64,000 nt of DNA from Alicyclobacillus sp. ALC3 (GTDB taxonomy: Bacteria > Bacillota > Bacilli > Alicyclobacillales > Alicyclobacillaceae): NCBI RefSeq assembly GCF_028751195.1, contig NZ_CP066784.1:3100001-3164000 (forward strand), read 5' to 3'. Both the position numbers and the translations under genes were made by a program. The notes under the pieces are model-generated. The model was not told the origin of the DNA, searched no databases, and saw nothing but the letters and a program-made list of their open reading frames with translations. Positions 9,264 through 16,023 of this stretch are shown here, piece by piece; the stretch's first letter is position 1, and each line of letters begins with the position of its first letter.

Positions 9264-9845
9264 ATGGAAGACGCGGACAACATACATGCAGGTGCTCACC
9301 GTGAGCGGGGGTCAGGGCCCGGGAATTTTCGTCAAGTGCTCGGTCTCTCTGTTGTGCTCGGTCTCGTCTTCTTCGTCGCCGCGTGGTGGATTGGGATTGC
9401 AGACGGTGCACCGATGCGGGCGTTGTCGCTCATTGGTGTCTCGATTGTGCTTGAGGCACAACCCGCGGCTGTCGCGAGTCTTGCGCTGGGCTTCCACCCA
9501 ATTCCGGGCGCCGTCATCAGCATCTTGGCGAATCTAATCTTGATTCCCTTGATGGTGTTCGGGTACGCCCAAATCATTGCGCGCTGGCATTGGCTGCAAA
9601 AACGGCTCGAGAAGGCGAACAAGTGGGCAGCGAAGTATGGGCGCTACGGAGTCTGGGTGCTCTTACCGCTGACACCGCTGATTGGCGCCTACATGTGTAT
9701 TGCGTTCGCTCACATCCTGCGCTGGCCGACTGGCAGAAGTTTGGTCAGCACGACGCTCGGTGTCATCTGGTCAACGCTTTTGATCACGCTTGGCGGCCAC
9801 TGGGTGCTCCACGCCTTTACGTGGTGGACTCACTGGAAACTCTAG
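9264..9845 (+). CDS. Small multidrug-export-like membrane protein
   Basis: This 193-residue integral membrane protein has about four to five predicted spans (roughly residues 23-45, 50-75, 80-105, 125-148 and 160-180). The pattern, with a conserved central FHPIPGAVISILANL helix, a cytosolic basic helix (WLQKRLEKANKWAAKYGRYG) and LLPLTPLIGAY, matches what I know as the 'small multi-drug export protein' family. That family name has little experimental support, so function should be regarded as unknown. The ATG at 9264 sits behind a G-rich stretch; a GTG at 9237 is in frame. It is divergent from the monooxygenase gene. Confidence 0.65.
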   Translation: MEDADNIHAGAHRERGSGPGNFRQVLGLSVVLGLVFFVAAWWIGIADGAPMRALSLIGVSIVLEAQPAAVASLALGFHPIPGAVISILANLILIPLMVFGYAQIIARWHWLQKRLEKANKWAAKYGRYGVWVLLPLTPLIGAYMCIAFAHILRWPTGRSLVSTTLGVIWSTLLITLGGHWVLHAFTWWTHWKL

Positions 9846-9872
9846 GTTCCCTGAGTCAGCCCCCGTCCCGGG

Positions 9873-10382
9873 TCAAGTCCGGGTCAACTCTTGCAGAAGC
9901 ACTGTGAACGCCCTCGCAAACCGTTCTTTATCTTCCTCACTGCGTTTTTTTGGCCCCTTGCTTCTCCCAGTCGCACGGCGCTCGCGGGCATGCAGGTCAC
10001 GTTCCCACAGCAGACGGTCAATGTTTCCTTCATCGTAAACCAGTCCGGTCGGTGAGAGTGCGCGCGCACCCTTCCCGAGTACGAGTGCGGCGAGGCCGTA
10101 GTCTTGGGTCACGACAATCTGGGGTAGTCCAGAGCGAACTCGGCGGACGATTTCCATGTCGACGGCTTGCGGGTGCGGGTCCACCGTGATGTGGTTGGGG
10201 CGGTCGAACTGGTGATTGACAGAACTTATCGTGATCACGCTGGCGCCAAACGCACGGGCCTCGCGATCTACCGTCTGCAGAGCGTCACGGGGTGTTGCAT
10301 CGGCATCCACATAGACCGTCACTGTGCGGTTAGGTTGTGGCCCTTGGCCGAGTGCGCCGCTTTGTTCTTCACCGTGAGACAC
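9873..10382 (-). CDS. YaiI/YqxD family protein (UPF0178, DUF188)
   Basis: This 169-residue cytosolic protein belongs to the YaiI/YqxD family, which has a PIN-like fold and is suspected but not proven to be a nuclease. The key signatures are VYVDADATPRDA near the N-terminus, TISSVNHQF, VDMEIVRRV and QIVVTQDYGLAALVLGKGARALSPTG. The conserved acidic residues expected to bind metal are present. A basic, charged C-terminal helix follows. The start is GTG behind an AGGAGG site. It is divergent from the M29 aminopeptidase gene, and the 106-base space between them must carry both promoters. Confidence 0.85.
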   Translation of the reverse strand: MSHGEEQSGALGQGPQPNRTVTVYVDADATPRDALQTVDREARAFGASVITISSVNHQFDRPNHITVDPHPQAVDMEIVRRVRSGLPQIVVTQDYGLAALVLGKGARALSPTGLVYDEGNIDRLLWERDLHARERRATGRSKGPKKRSEEDKERFARAFTVLLQELTRT

Positions 10383-10488
10383 GAAGCCACCTCCTGGTTG
10401 CTGGTTCGCACTTGCGAATTCACTTTGATATGATGACTACAGGATAACCTACGAATGTCGAAGTCTCATCCCAGCTAAAAGGAGCGTC

Positions 10489-11739
10489 TTGCATTTGGAA
10501 CGAGAACAGCTGAGAAAATACGCGGAACTTGGAGTTAAAGTCGGGATCAACCTGCAGCCAGGGCAGCCGCTCGTGATTGGCTACGGTGATCGACAGGTAT
10601 TTCCGGAACATGTAGCGTTTGCCCAAGTGTTGACGGAGGTGGCCTACGAAGCAGGCGCTTCTTTTGTACAAATAGACTGGGGCGATGAGCACTGGAAGCG
10701 GCAAACAGTCGCGCATGGTTCGCTCGACCTCTACGAGGAACGCCTTAAGTGGCAACTTGAATGGGTAGAGCGCATGGCGAAGGAAGGTGCAGGCTTCCTC
10801 GCGATTCCTGCCGCAGACCCGACGCTCTTCGAGGGAATCGACAACGAACGAGTGACACGAGCGACACGTGCCAAGGACGCGATTTTCCGCGATTTTACGG
10901 ACCGACGCACGAACGACCTGTACAGCTGGACGTTGATGTCGATGCCGACGCAGGCCTGGGCGAACAAAGTCTTCCCTGAATTGCCGGAAGGAGAACGGGT
11001 GGAGGCCTTGTGGAAAGATATTTTGTTCTGTACGCGGGCAAACAACGACAACCCCGTTGCCGCTTGGCAGGCGCATTTGAAAGACTTGCAGAACCGCGCC
11101 GATTGGCTCAACCGGTTGCAGATCGACACTCTTCACTACACTGCACCTGGCACGGATTTGTACGTGAAGATGGCGCACAACCACTACTGGAAGAGCGGTG
11201 CATCGGAAACTGCCGCGGGCGTGCCATTTGTCGCCAACATGCCGACGGAAGAGGTGTTCTCTGCTCCGGATCGTCTGGGCGTGAGCGGTACGGTGTCGAG
11301 CACGATGCCACTCAATCACAACGGCACGCTGATTGAAGGCATTCAGCTTCGCTTTGAACAAGGTCGCATTGTCGAAGCGCACGCCGCTCGCGGCGAAGAG
11401 GGCTTGCGGAGGATTGTTGAAGCGGACGAAGGCAGCCACTACCTCGGTGAAGTGGCACTGGTCCCGGTCGATTCGCCGATCAGCAAAAACGGTCGGCTGT
11501 TCTTCAACACACTGTTTGACGAGAACGCATCCTGCCACTTGGCAATCGGCAAGGCATATTCGCTGATTGAAGGTGGCCGCGACCTGCCATTTGAGGAGTG
11601 GGAAGCGCACGGGCTGAACCGCAGCATGATGCATGTCGACTTTATGATCGGCTCTGCCGAACTCGACATCGATGCGACGACTCTGTCCGGCGCTACGGTG
11701 CCGATTATGCGCAAAGGCCGTTGGACTGCAGAGGTGTAA
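10489..11739 (+). CDS. M29-family metal-dependent aminopeptidase
   Basis: This 416-residue protein resembles thermophilic aminopeptidase T/AmpS (M29 family), a dimeric cobalt- or zinc-activated exopeptidase that removes N-terminal residues. Family marks include YAELGVKVGINLQPGQPLVIGY near the N-terminus, the metal-site segments NMPTEEVFSAPDRLGVSG and RFEQGRIVEAHA, and the C-terminal HVDFMIGS. The length is normal for the family. The TTG start at 10489 lies 5-6 bases after AAAAGGAG. It is monocistronic, with a good terminator immediately downstream. Confidence 0.9.
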   Translation: MHLEREQLRKYAELGVKVGINLQPGQPLVIGYGDRQVFPEHVAFAQVLTEVAYEAGASFVQIDWGDEHWKRQTVAHGSLDLYEERLKWQLEWVERMAKEGAGFLAIPAADPTLFEGIDNERVTRATRAKDAIFRDFTDRRTNDLYSWTLMSMPTQAWANKVFPELPEGERVEALWKDILFCTRANNDNPVAAWQAHLKDLQNRADWLNRLQIDTLHYTAPGTDLYVKMAHNHYWKSGASETAAGVPFVANMPTEEVFSAPDRLGVSGTVSSTMPLNHNGTLIEGIQLRFEQGRIVEAHAARGEEGLRRIVEADEGSHYLGEVALVPVDSPISKNGRLFFNTLFDENASCHLAIGKAYSLIEGGRDLPFEEWEAHGLNRSMMHVDFMIGSAELDIDATTLSGATVPIMRKGRWTAEV

Positions 11740-11754
11740 TCGATCGGGAAGCGG

Positions 11755-11787
11755 AACCGCCAGCGGCTTGATGCGTTGGCGGTTTTT
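11755..11787 (+). terminator. Intrinsic terminator after aminopeptidase gene
   Basis: AACCGCCAGCG (11755-11765) pairs with CGTTGGCGGTT (11774-11784) over eleven positions with one wobble. It is followed by TTT and lies 15 bases after the stop codon. Confidence 0.8.
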
Positions 11788-11997
11788 ACTTGTCGAAATT
11801 CGCGGATTCACACACGACTTTTACAAAACCTTAATGAATCTTTTACATCTAGACAGTATCTTTACAAAGGAACCTCGGGGACAGCTTTGGGAGTTTCGCT
11901 AGGGCTGTAGGCGTGAGCCCGTGTGCCAACTCAATTTCCTGCCATGGGAGGTGGAGATTCACGGCGGACGAACGTGGTCGTCGTGAGTCGACCGATG

Positions 11998-13380
11998 TCA
12001 GACGACGTCAAAAGGTTGGATGAAGCACCGCTCAACCTGTTCCACTTGCGTACGGTTGTTTTGTCCGGTGTTGGCTTTTTTACTGATGCGTACGACCTAT
12101 TCATTATTGGCGCGGCCCTCGTGCTGCTCAAGGATCAGTGGCATCTCCACAAAGAGATGGTTGGTCTGGTTGGCAGTACCACGTTACTCGCCAATTTTGT
12201 TGGCGCATTTTTGTTTGGGCGCCTCGCCGACCTGCTCGGTCGCAAGAAATTCTATGTCACGGTACCCGTGATTATGGCCGTTGCCTCCTTGCTCACCGCC
12301 TTCTCACCGAACATCTGGTGGCTCCTCGTCTTTCGCTTTCTGCTTGGCGTCGGCATCGGTGGCGACTATCCGCTCAGTGCCGTGATGACTAGCGAATATG
12401 CAAACGTACGCGATCGCGGAAAGTTGGTCGGGCTGGTATTCTCCATGCAGGCGGTCGGTCTGATTGCGGGCCCTATCGTCGCGATCACGCTGCTTGCCAG
12501 TGGCTTGCCACACGGCATGGTCTGGCGTCTGATGCTCGGACTCGGTGCGTTGCCGTCATGTGCCGTCATCTACCTGCGTAGCAAAATTCCGGAGTCTCCT
12601 CGTTACAAGGCCCAAGTACTCGGCTACAGTGAGTCGCAAGCGGCCCTTTCCGATTCTGACGCTACGTTGGCTAATCGCCCGGTCGTTGCGACTGGTAAGG
12701 TCTCGCTTTTCCAATTCCTGACGAACCGAAAGATGCTCCTTACACTCCTTGGGACTGCCGGGACATGGTTCATGTTCGACTACGCCTACTACGGGAACTC
12801 CATCTCGACACCACAAATTTTAAAGCTGGTTGCACCGGGGGCGAATTTGCTTCAGACGGAAGCCTGGACGCTCATCGTATTTGCCGTCTTTGCTGTGCCT
12901 GGATACTTCCTCGCCGTAGGGTTTGTCGACAAAATCGGCCACAGGCGGCTACAACTCATCGGCTTCGCTGTGATGGGACTTGCATTTCTTGCAATGGGTA
13001 TCTTCCCGGGCGTGACAACCGCAATCGTCCCCTTCTTGCTACTCTACGGAATCAGCTACTTCTTTTCCGAGTTTGGTCCCAATACCACTACCTTTATCTT
13101 GGCAGCAGAACTGTACCCGACTAGCGTGCGCACGACTGGCCACGGCTTGTCTGCGGGCACAGCCAAGATTGGTGCGTTCATTGGTGTGTTTCTGTTCCCG
13201 TCGTTATCGACTGCGCTTGGACTGCGCGGCACTCTGATTATCACAGGTGTGTTTTCGGCGATTGGATTTGTTTTGACCTTTCTCCTACCTGAAGCGGCAA
13301 ATCGCTCGCTTGATGAGGTGGCAGGACAGGAAAAAGTACATGGACACTCATACGTCAAACAAGTTCCGAATCGCGCGTAG
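11998..13380 (+). CDS. MFS transporter, phosphate:H+ symporter-like
   Basis: This major facilitator protein has twelve predicted spans and is 460 residues from the ATG at 11998. The first-helix motif GVGFFTDAYDLFIIG, the loop GRLADLLGRKKFYV, and GVGIGGDYPLSAVMTSEYANVRDRGKLVG with acidic Asp and Glu in helix four are typical of the PHS (phosphate:H+ symporter) and related sugar-porter-like families. Transport of inorganic phosphate is therefore the leading guess; an aromatic-acid or metabolite porter is possible. The start is uncertain: in-frame GTG codons at 11923 and 11974 and an ATG at 11944 also exist and none has a strong ribosome-binding site. I took 11998 because it leaves a normal 18-residue cytosolic N-terminus. 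Confidence 0.8.
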   Translation, partial: SDDVKRLDEAPLNLFHLRTVVLSGVGFFTDAYDLFIIGAALVLLKDQWHLHKEMVGLVGSTTLLANFVGAFLFGRLADLLGRKKFYVTVPVIMAVASLLTAFSPNIWWLLVFRFLLGVGIGGDYPLSAVMTSEYANVRDRGKLVGLVFSMQAVGLIAGPIVAITLLASGLPHGMVWRLMLGLGALPSCAVIYLRSKIPESPRYKAQVLGYSESQAALSDSDATLANRPVVATGKVSLFQFLTNRKMLLTLLGTAGTWFMFDYAYYGNSISTPQILKLVAPGANLLQTEAWTLIVFAVFAVPGYFLAVGFVDKIGHRRLQLIGFAVMGLAFLAMGIFPGVTTAIVPFLLLYGISYFFSEFGPNTTTFILAAELYPTSVRTTGHGLSAGTAKIGAFIGVFLFPSLSTALGLRGTLIITGVFSAIGFVLTFLLPEAANRSLDEVAGQEKVHGHSYVKQVPNRA

Positions 13381-13597
13381 TGCAGCACAGGCGAGCAACA
13401 CAGGCGAGCAACGGTCGACGGACTGGCCTGGGTCGCCTGCAGATCGACCGGGAGGGCGTCAAGTCAGGGCAGCCACTCGCGTCCGGAGCCGATGCGGCGC
13501 CGTAAAACTCAGGCTAGTAAATCGCAGCAGTAGGTCAAGGTAACGGGGAATTGCTGCACTGCAAGCTACGAAAATAAAAATACGAGAAATACGAGTG
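13381..13597. other. Gene-free spacer downstream of MFS gene
   Basis: No reading frame with a ribosome-binding site was found. The sequence contains two adjacent short direct repeats, GCGAGCAACACAGGCGAGCAA, near 13391, and otherwise looks like untranslated sequence leading into a hairpin at 13598. Confidence 0.35.
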
Positions 13598-13636
13598 GCG
13601 CGTCTGTCCAACACAGAATGGATGGACGCGCTTTTG
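13598..13636 (+). terminator. Terminator-like hairpin
   Basis: GCGCGTCTGTCCA (13598-13610) pairs with TGGATGGACGCGC (13619-13631) with two wobble pairs and an eight-base loop, followed by TTTT. It probably ends transcription from the MFS gene about 220 bases upstream. It also sits downstream of the minus-strand small gene at 13687. Confidence 0.65.
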
Positions 13637-13686
13637 TTCTGTCGACATAGTTGGCTATGCGCGTGCGGGTTGCTAGGGCACTTGGC

Positions 13687-13878
13687 TTAGATGAATGCGA
13701 TGAACAATGCGACGAGTGTCAGAAACGAGAACGTAAAAATGACCTCTGGCGTCGCCCGTCGGGTTCGTTCGGGGATGGCGACTGCATGCAAAGCGGGTTC
13801 GTACAGTGCCGCGCCCTCTGGTTGTTCATCAACTGCGTCCAATAGGTCTTCTTCATATCCCAGACGGCGTACACTCAT
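13687..13878 (-). CDS. 63-residue single-span membrane protein
   Basis: This is a short but credible gene. The ATG is preceded on the minus strand by TTGGAGGGAAGAGA at ideal spacing. The protein has a soluble, acidic N-terminal half (about residues 1-40) and one C-terminal membrane span (about 43-63, PEVIFTFSFLTLVALFIAFI) that runs to the very end, so it is a tail-anchored topology. I do not recognise a family. It is transcribed away from the large repeat region that starts just behind it, so its promoter lies between 13879 and about 13980. Confidence 0.6.
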   Translation of the reverse strand: MSVRRLGYEEDLLDAVDEQPEGAALYEPALHAVAIPERTRRATPEVIFTFSFLTLVALFIAFI

Positions 13879-14127
13879 TCTCTTCCCTCCAATGTGGTTG
13901 TCACAATTCAGACATCAAGACTGAACATTCTGTTGCGAATTATTATGCACCAATCATTCTATAATGTCACGAATTAGACAAAAATATTTTACGGTGATTT
14001 GAGAGGGAGTACCATGGCGGACTTGAAGGGGCTGATGTGAGCGGGGCAGAGGCGAGTTGAGCGGAGGGAGACGAGGTGTCCGATTGACCTTTGACAGGGG
14101 GAGTCGGAATCGGCATGAGGCTGCCGG
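13879..14127. other. Gene-free sequence leading into repeat array
   Basis: The first hundred bases are AT-rich (about 13930-13990) and probably carry the promoter of the minus-strand 63-residue gene. From about 14000 the composition turns GC-rich with no supported frame. Overlapping frames in this stretch have no ribosome-binding site and repeat-derived translations. Confidence 0.4.
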
Positions 14128-14590
14128 GCAGAATGGCGCAATTGCGGAGTTAGCGCCAAATTGGCGCAATCGATGGTGGGGAGGCGCCGGGATCGAGAGA
14201 CAATAGCGGCCAGAATGGCGCAATTGGGGAGTTAGCGCCAAATTGGCGCGATTGGGGGGGGGATAACGCCAGAATGGCGCAATTCAGAGGCGTTTTCTTA
14301 GGTTAGCGCCAAATTGGCGCAATCGATGGTGGGATAACGCCAAAATGGCGCAATTCAAAGGCATTTTCATAGGTTAGCGCCAAAATGGCGCGATCGATGG
14401 TGGGATAACGCCAGAATGGCGCAATTCAGAGGCGTTTTCATAGGTTAGCGCCAAAATGGCGCAATCGATGGTGGGATAACGCCAGAATGGCGCAATTCAG
14501 AAGCATTTCATAGGTTAGCGCCAAAATGGCGCAATCGATGGTGGGGATAACGCCAAATTGGCGCAATGGTCAGCATAGCGCCATTTTGGC
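14128..14590. repeat. Palindrome repeat array 1, unit about 71 bp
   Basis: A non-coding tandem array in which GGTTAGCGCC recurs at 14301, 14372, 14443 and 14513, giving periods of 71, 71 and 70 bases, with less regular copies from 14128. Each unit contains two short palindromes of the form GCGCCA (or ACGCCA), three variable bases, TGGCGC. Within a unit the palindrome centres are about 31 bases apart across a conserved AATCGATGGTGGGATA spacer, then about 40 bases across a spacer containing CAGAGGCGTTTTCATAG. The three central bases vary (AAT, AAA, GAA) while the arms are nearly fixed. No protein is encoded. A second array with the same plan is at 56325-57395. Confidence 0.9.
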
Positions 14591-14625
14591 CGTGTCGCGG
14601 TCCCGTTCGACACGTCTGTAGCCAC

Positions 14626-14870
14626 GCCCCCCCGGTCAGCCCCCCGGTCAGCCTCCCCGGTCAGCCTCCCCGGTCAGCCTCCCCGGTCAGCCTCCCCGGT
14701 CAGCCCCCCGGTCAGCCCCCCGGTCAGCCCCCCGGTCAGCCTCCCCGGTCAGCCTCCCCGGTCAGCCTCCCCGGTCAGCCTCCCCGGTCAGCCTCGCCGG
14801 TCAGCCCCCCCGGTCAGCCTCGCCGGTCAGCCCCCCGGTCAGCCCCCCGGTCAGCCCCCCGGTCAAATAG
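14626..14870. repeat. 12/13-bp GC-rich minisatellite
   Basis: About twenty head-to-tail copies of a 12- or 13-base unit, CCCCCCGGTCAGC or CTCCCCGGTCAGC, run without interruption. The two unit forms occur in blocks, suggesting slippage or unequal exchange. The + strand frame across it (14566-15039) stays open only because of the repeat and would encode a Pro/Gly/Ser/Gln repeat with no ribosome-binding site, so I do not call a gene. It lies directly beside palindrome array 1. Confidence 0.9.
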
Positions 14871-15019
14871 CCTAAAAGCAAGGGGCCGGCAGCGCACCCC
14901 CACACGTCAGGGTGAACCACCGGCCCATCAGAAGCCCAGCGTCGGCCCGTTACCCGGGCCTAGCCTTCATCGCCGCTCACATGTCCAACCGCTCGAACCG
15001 CTCCAGGCGCTCCAGACGA
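14871..15019. other. Spacer between repeats and qoxD
   Basis: This holds no supported gene. It is the 3' flank of the minus-strand qox operon. GCTCGAACCGCTCCAGGCGC-like short repeats occur, but no clear terminator with a U-run was found. Confidence 0.3.
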
Positions 15020-15397
15020 TTACGACACGGAGGACTTAAACGTCATCACCCACATGGAGCCGATGACGACAACAAGCGCGAACATAATACCCGTGTAGAT
15101 GAAGACCTTCTGAACGGCGTCCCCGTGAATCTTCTCGGTTAAGTGCATGAATAGGAACAACTGCACTGCCATTTGAATCACGGCGAGACCGAGAATCGTG
15201 CCGATGGTTTGAGCCGTCGAGAAGTGCAGGACCAGCGATACCCAGAACGCGATCGCTGTCAGAACTAACGACAGCAGGTAGCCGATAATGTGCTTCCACG
15301 GGAAGCCTTCGTGATGTCCGCCCTGCGGCTGCCCGCCCTCGTGATGCCCGCCTTGCTGTGCACTGTGCGCACTCGCTGGCATATTAGACTGAGCCAC
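15020..15397 (-). CDS. qoxD: Quinol oxidase aa3-600 subunit IV
   Basis: This 125-residue small subunit of the terminal quinol oxidase has three predicted membrane spans (about 38-58, 66-86 and 97-118) in the pattern of prokaryotic cytochrome oxidase subunit IV, with the MHLTEKIHG loop. It is thought to assist assembly or stability of the oxidase core. The N-terminus is unusual: about 35 residues rich in His, Gly and Gln, with two GGHHEG copies. The GTG start immediately follows the qoxC stop codon, with AAGGTGA as ribosome-binding site, so translation is tightly coupled. It is the last gene of the minus-strand qoxABCD operon. Confidence 0.9.
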   Translation of the reverse strand: MAQSNMPASAHSAQQGGHHEGGQPQGGHHEGFPWKHIIGYLLSLVLTAIAFWVSLVLHFSTAQTIGTILGLAVIQMAVQLFLFMHLTEKIHGDAVQKVFIYTGIMFALVVVIGSMWVMTFKSSVS

Positions 15398-16021
15398 TTA
15401 AATCACCTTCCCTGACAGGTACACGATGGTGAAGATGAAAATCCAGACGACGTCGAGGAAGTGCCAGTACAGACCGACGATAAACACTTTGCGCGATGTC
15501 ATGGAGTCGATGCCGCGCCGAGCGACCTGGATGATCACGGATGTCATCCAGAAGAGGCCCATCGTGACGTGGGCGCCGTGTGTGCCGACGAGGGTGAAGA
15601 ACGCCGACAGAAAGCCGGAGGTGCCCATCGTCGCCCCTCTGTTTACGTCGACGATAAACTCCGAGATCTCGAAGCCAAGGAAGCCGAGGCCAAAGGCAAC
15701 TGTCACGAGTAGCCAGCCAATGACCCCTTTCTTGCTGCCGCGCCGCATCTCATACGTGGCGATACCGCAAGTGAACGACGAAGTGAGCAAGAAGAACGTC
15801 TCGAACGCAAAACCCTTGATGTCGTACAACTGCTTGGACGTAGGGCCACCAGCTGTCTGCCCATGCATGACAATGTACGTCGCGAATAGACAGGAGAATA
15901 GAACAAACTCGGCGCCAAGAAAGATCCAGAAGCCGATGACGCGCAGGCCGCCGTCCTCGGTAGAAAACTCAAGCGGTTCGTCGTGCGCCACGGGGACGCC
16001 GTGCTCTACGACTGAAGCCAT
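15398..16021 (-). CDS. qoxC: Quinol oxidase aa3-600 subunit III
   Basis: This 207-residue subunit III of the heme-copper quinol oxidase has five predicted membrane spans, as in other QoxC/CyoC proteins that lack the first two helices of mitochondrial COX3. Signatures are GFWIFLGAEFVLFSCLFATY, the GFEISEF helix and THGAHVTMGLFWM followed by YWHFLDVVWIFIF. Its role is structural, stabilising subunit I. I prefer the ATG at 16021, eight bases after GGGAGG; a GTG at 16027 overlaps the qoxB stop but sits too near that site. Confidence 0.94.
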   Translation of the reverse strand: MASVVEHGVPVAHDEPLEFSTEDGGLRVIGFWIFLGAEFVLFSCLFATYIVMHGQTAGGPTSKQLYDIKGFAFETFFLLTSSFTCGIATYEMRRGSKKGVIGWLLVTVAFGLGFLGFEISEFIVDVNRGATMGTSGFLSAFFTLVGTHGAHVTMGLFWMTSVIIQVARRGIDSMTSRKVFIVGLYWHFLDVVWIFIFTIVYLSGKVI

Positions 16022-16023
16022 TG

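Noticed and set aside
10420..11811. 463-residue minus-strand open frame opposite the aminopeptidase gene
   Set aside because: It is antisense to a clear M29 peptidase and has no family motifs. Long antisense frames are common at this GC content; the same applies to 46300-47724, 17137-17997 and 52026-53279.
13651..13845. 64-residue Cys-rich plus-strand frame
   Set aside because: It overlaps the better supported minus-strand microprotein and has no ribosome-binding site; its residues are shadow translation.
14000..15019. Mobile element or insertion sequence in the repeat region
   Set aside because: No transposase frame, no terminal inverted repeats bounding the region and no target-site duplication could be seen.
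14566..15039. Plus-strand open frame encoding a Pro/Gly/Ser/Gln repeat protein
   Set aside because: It is open only because the 12/13-bp DNA repeat has no stop codons. There is no ribosome-binding site, the start lies in the palindrome array, and the end overlaps qoxD.
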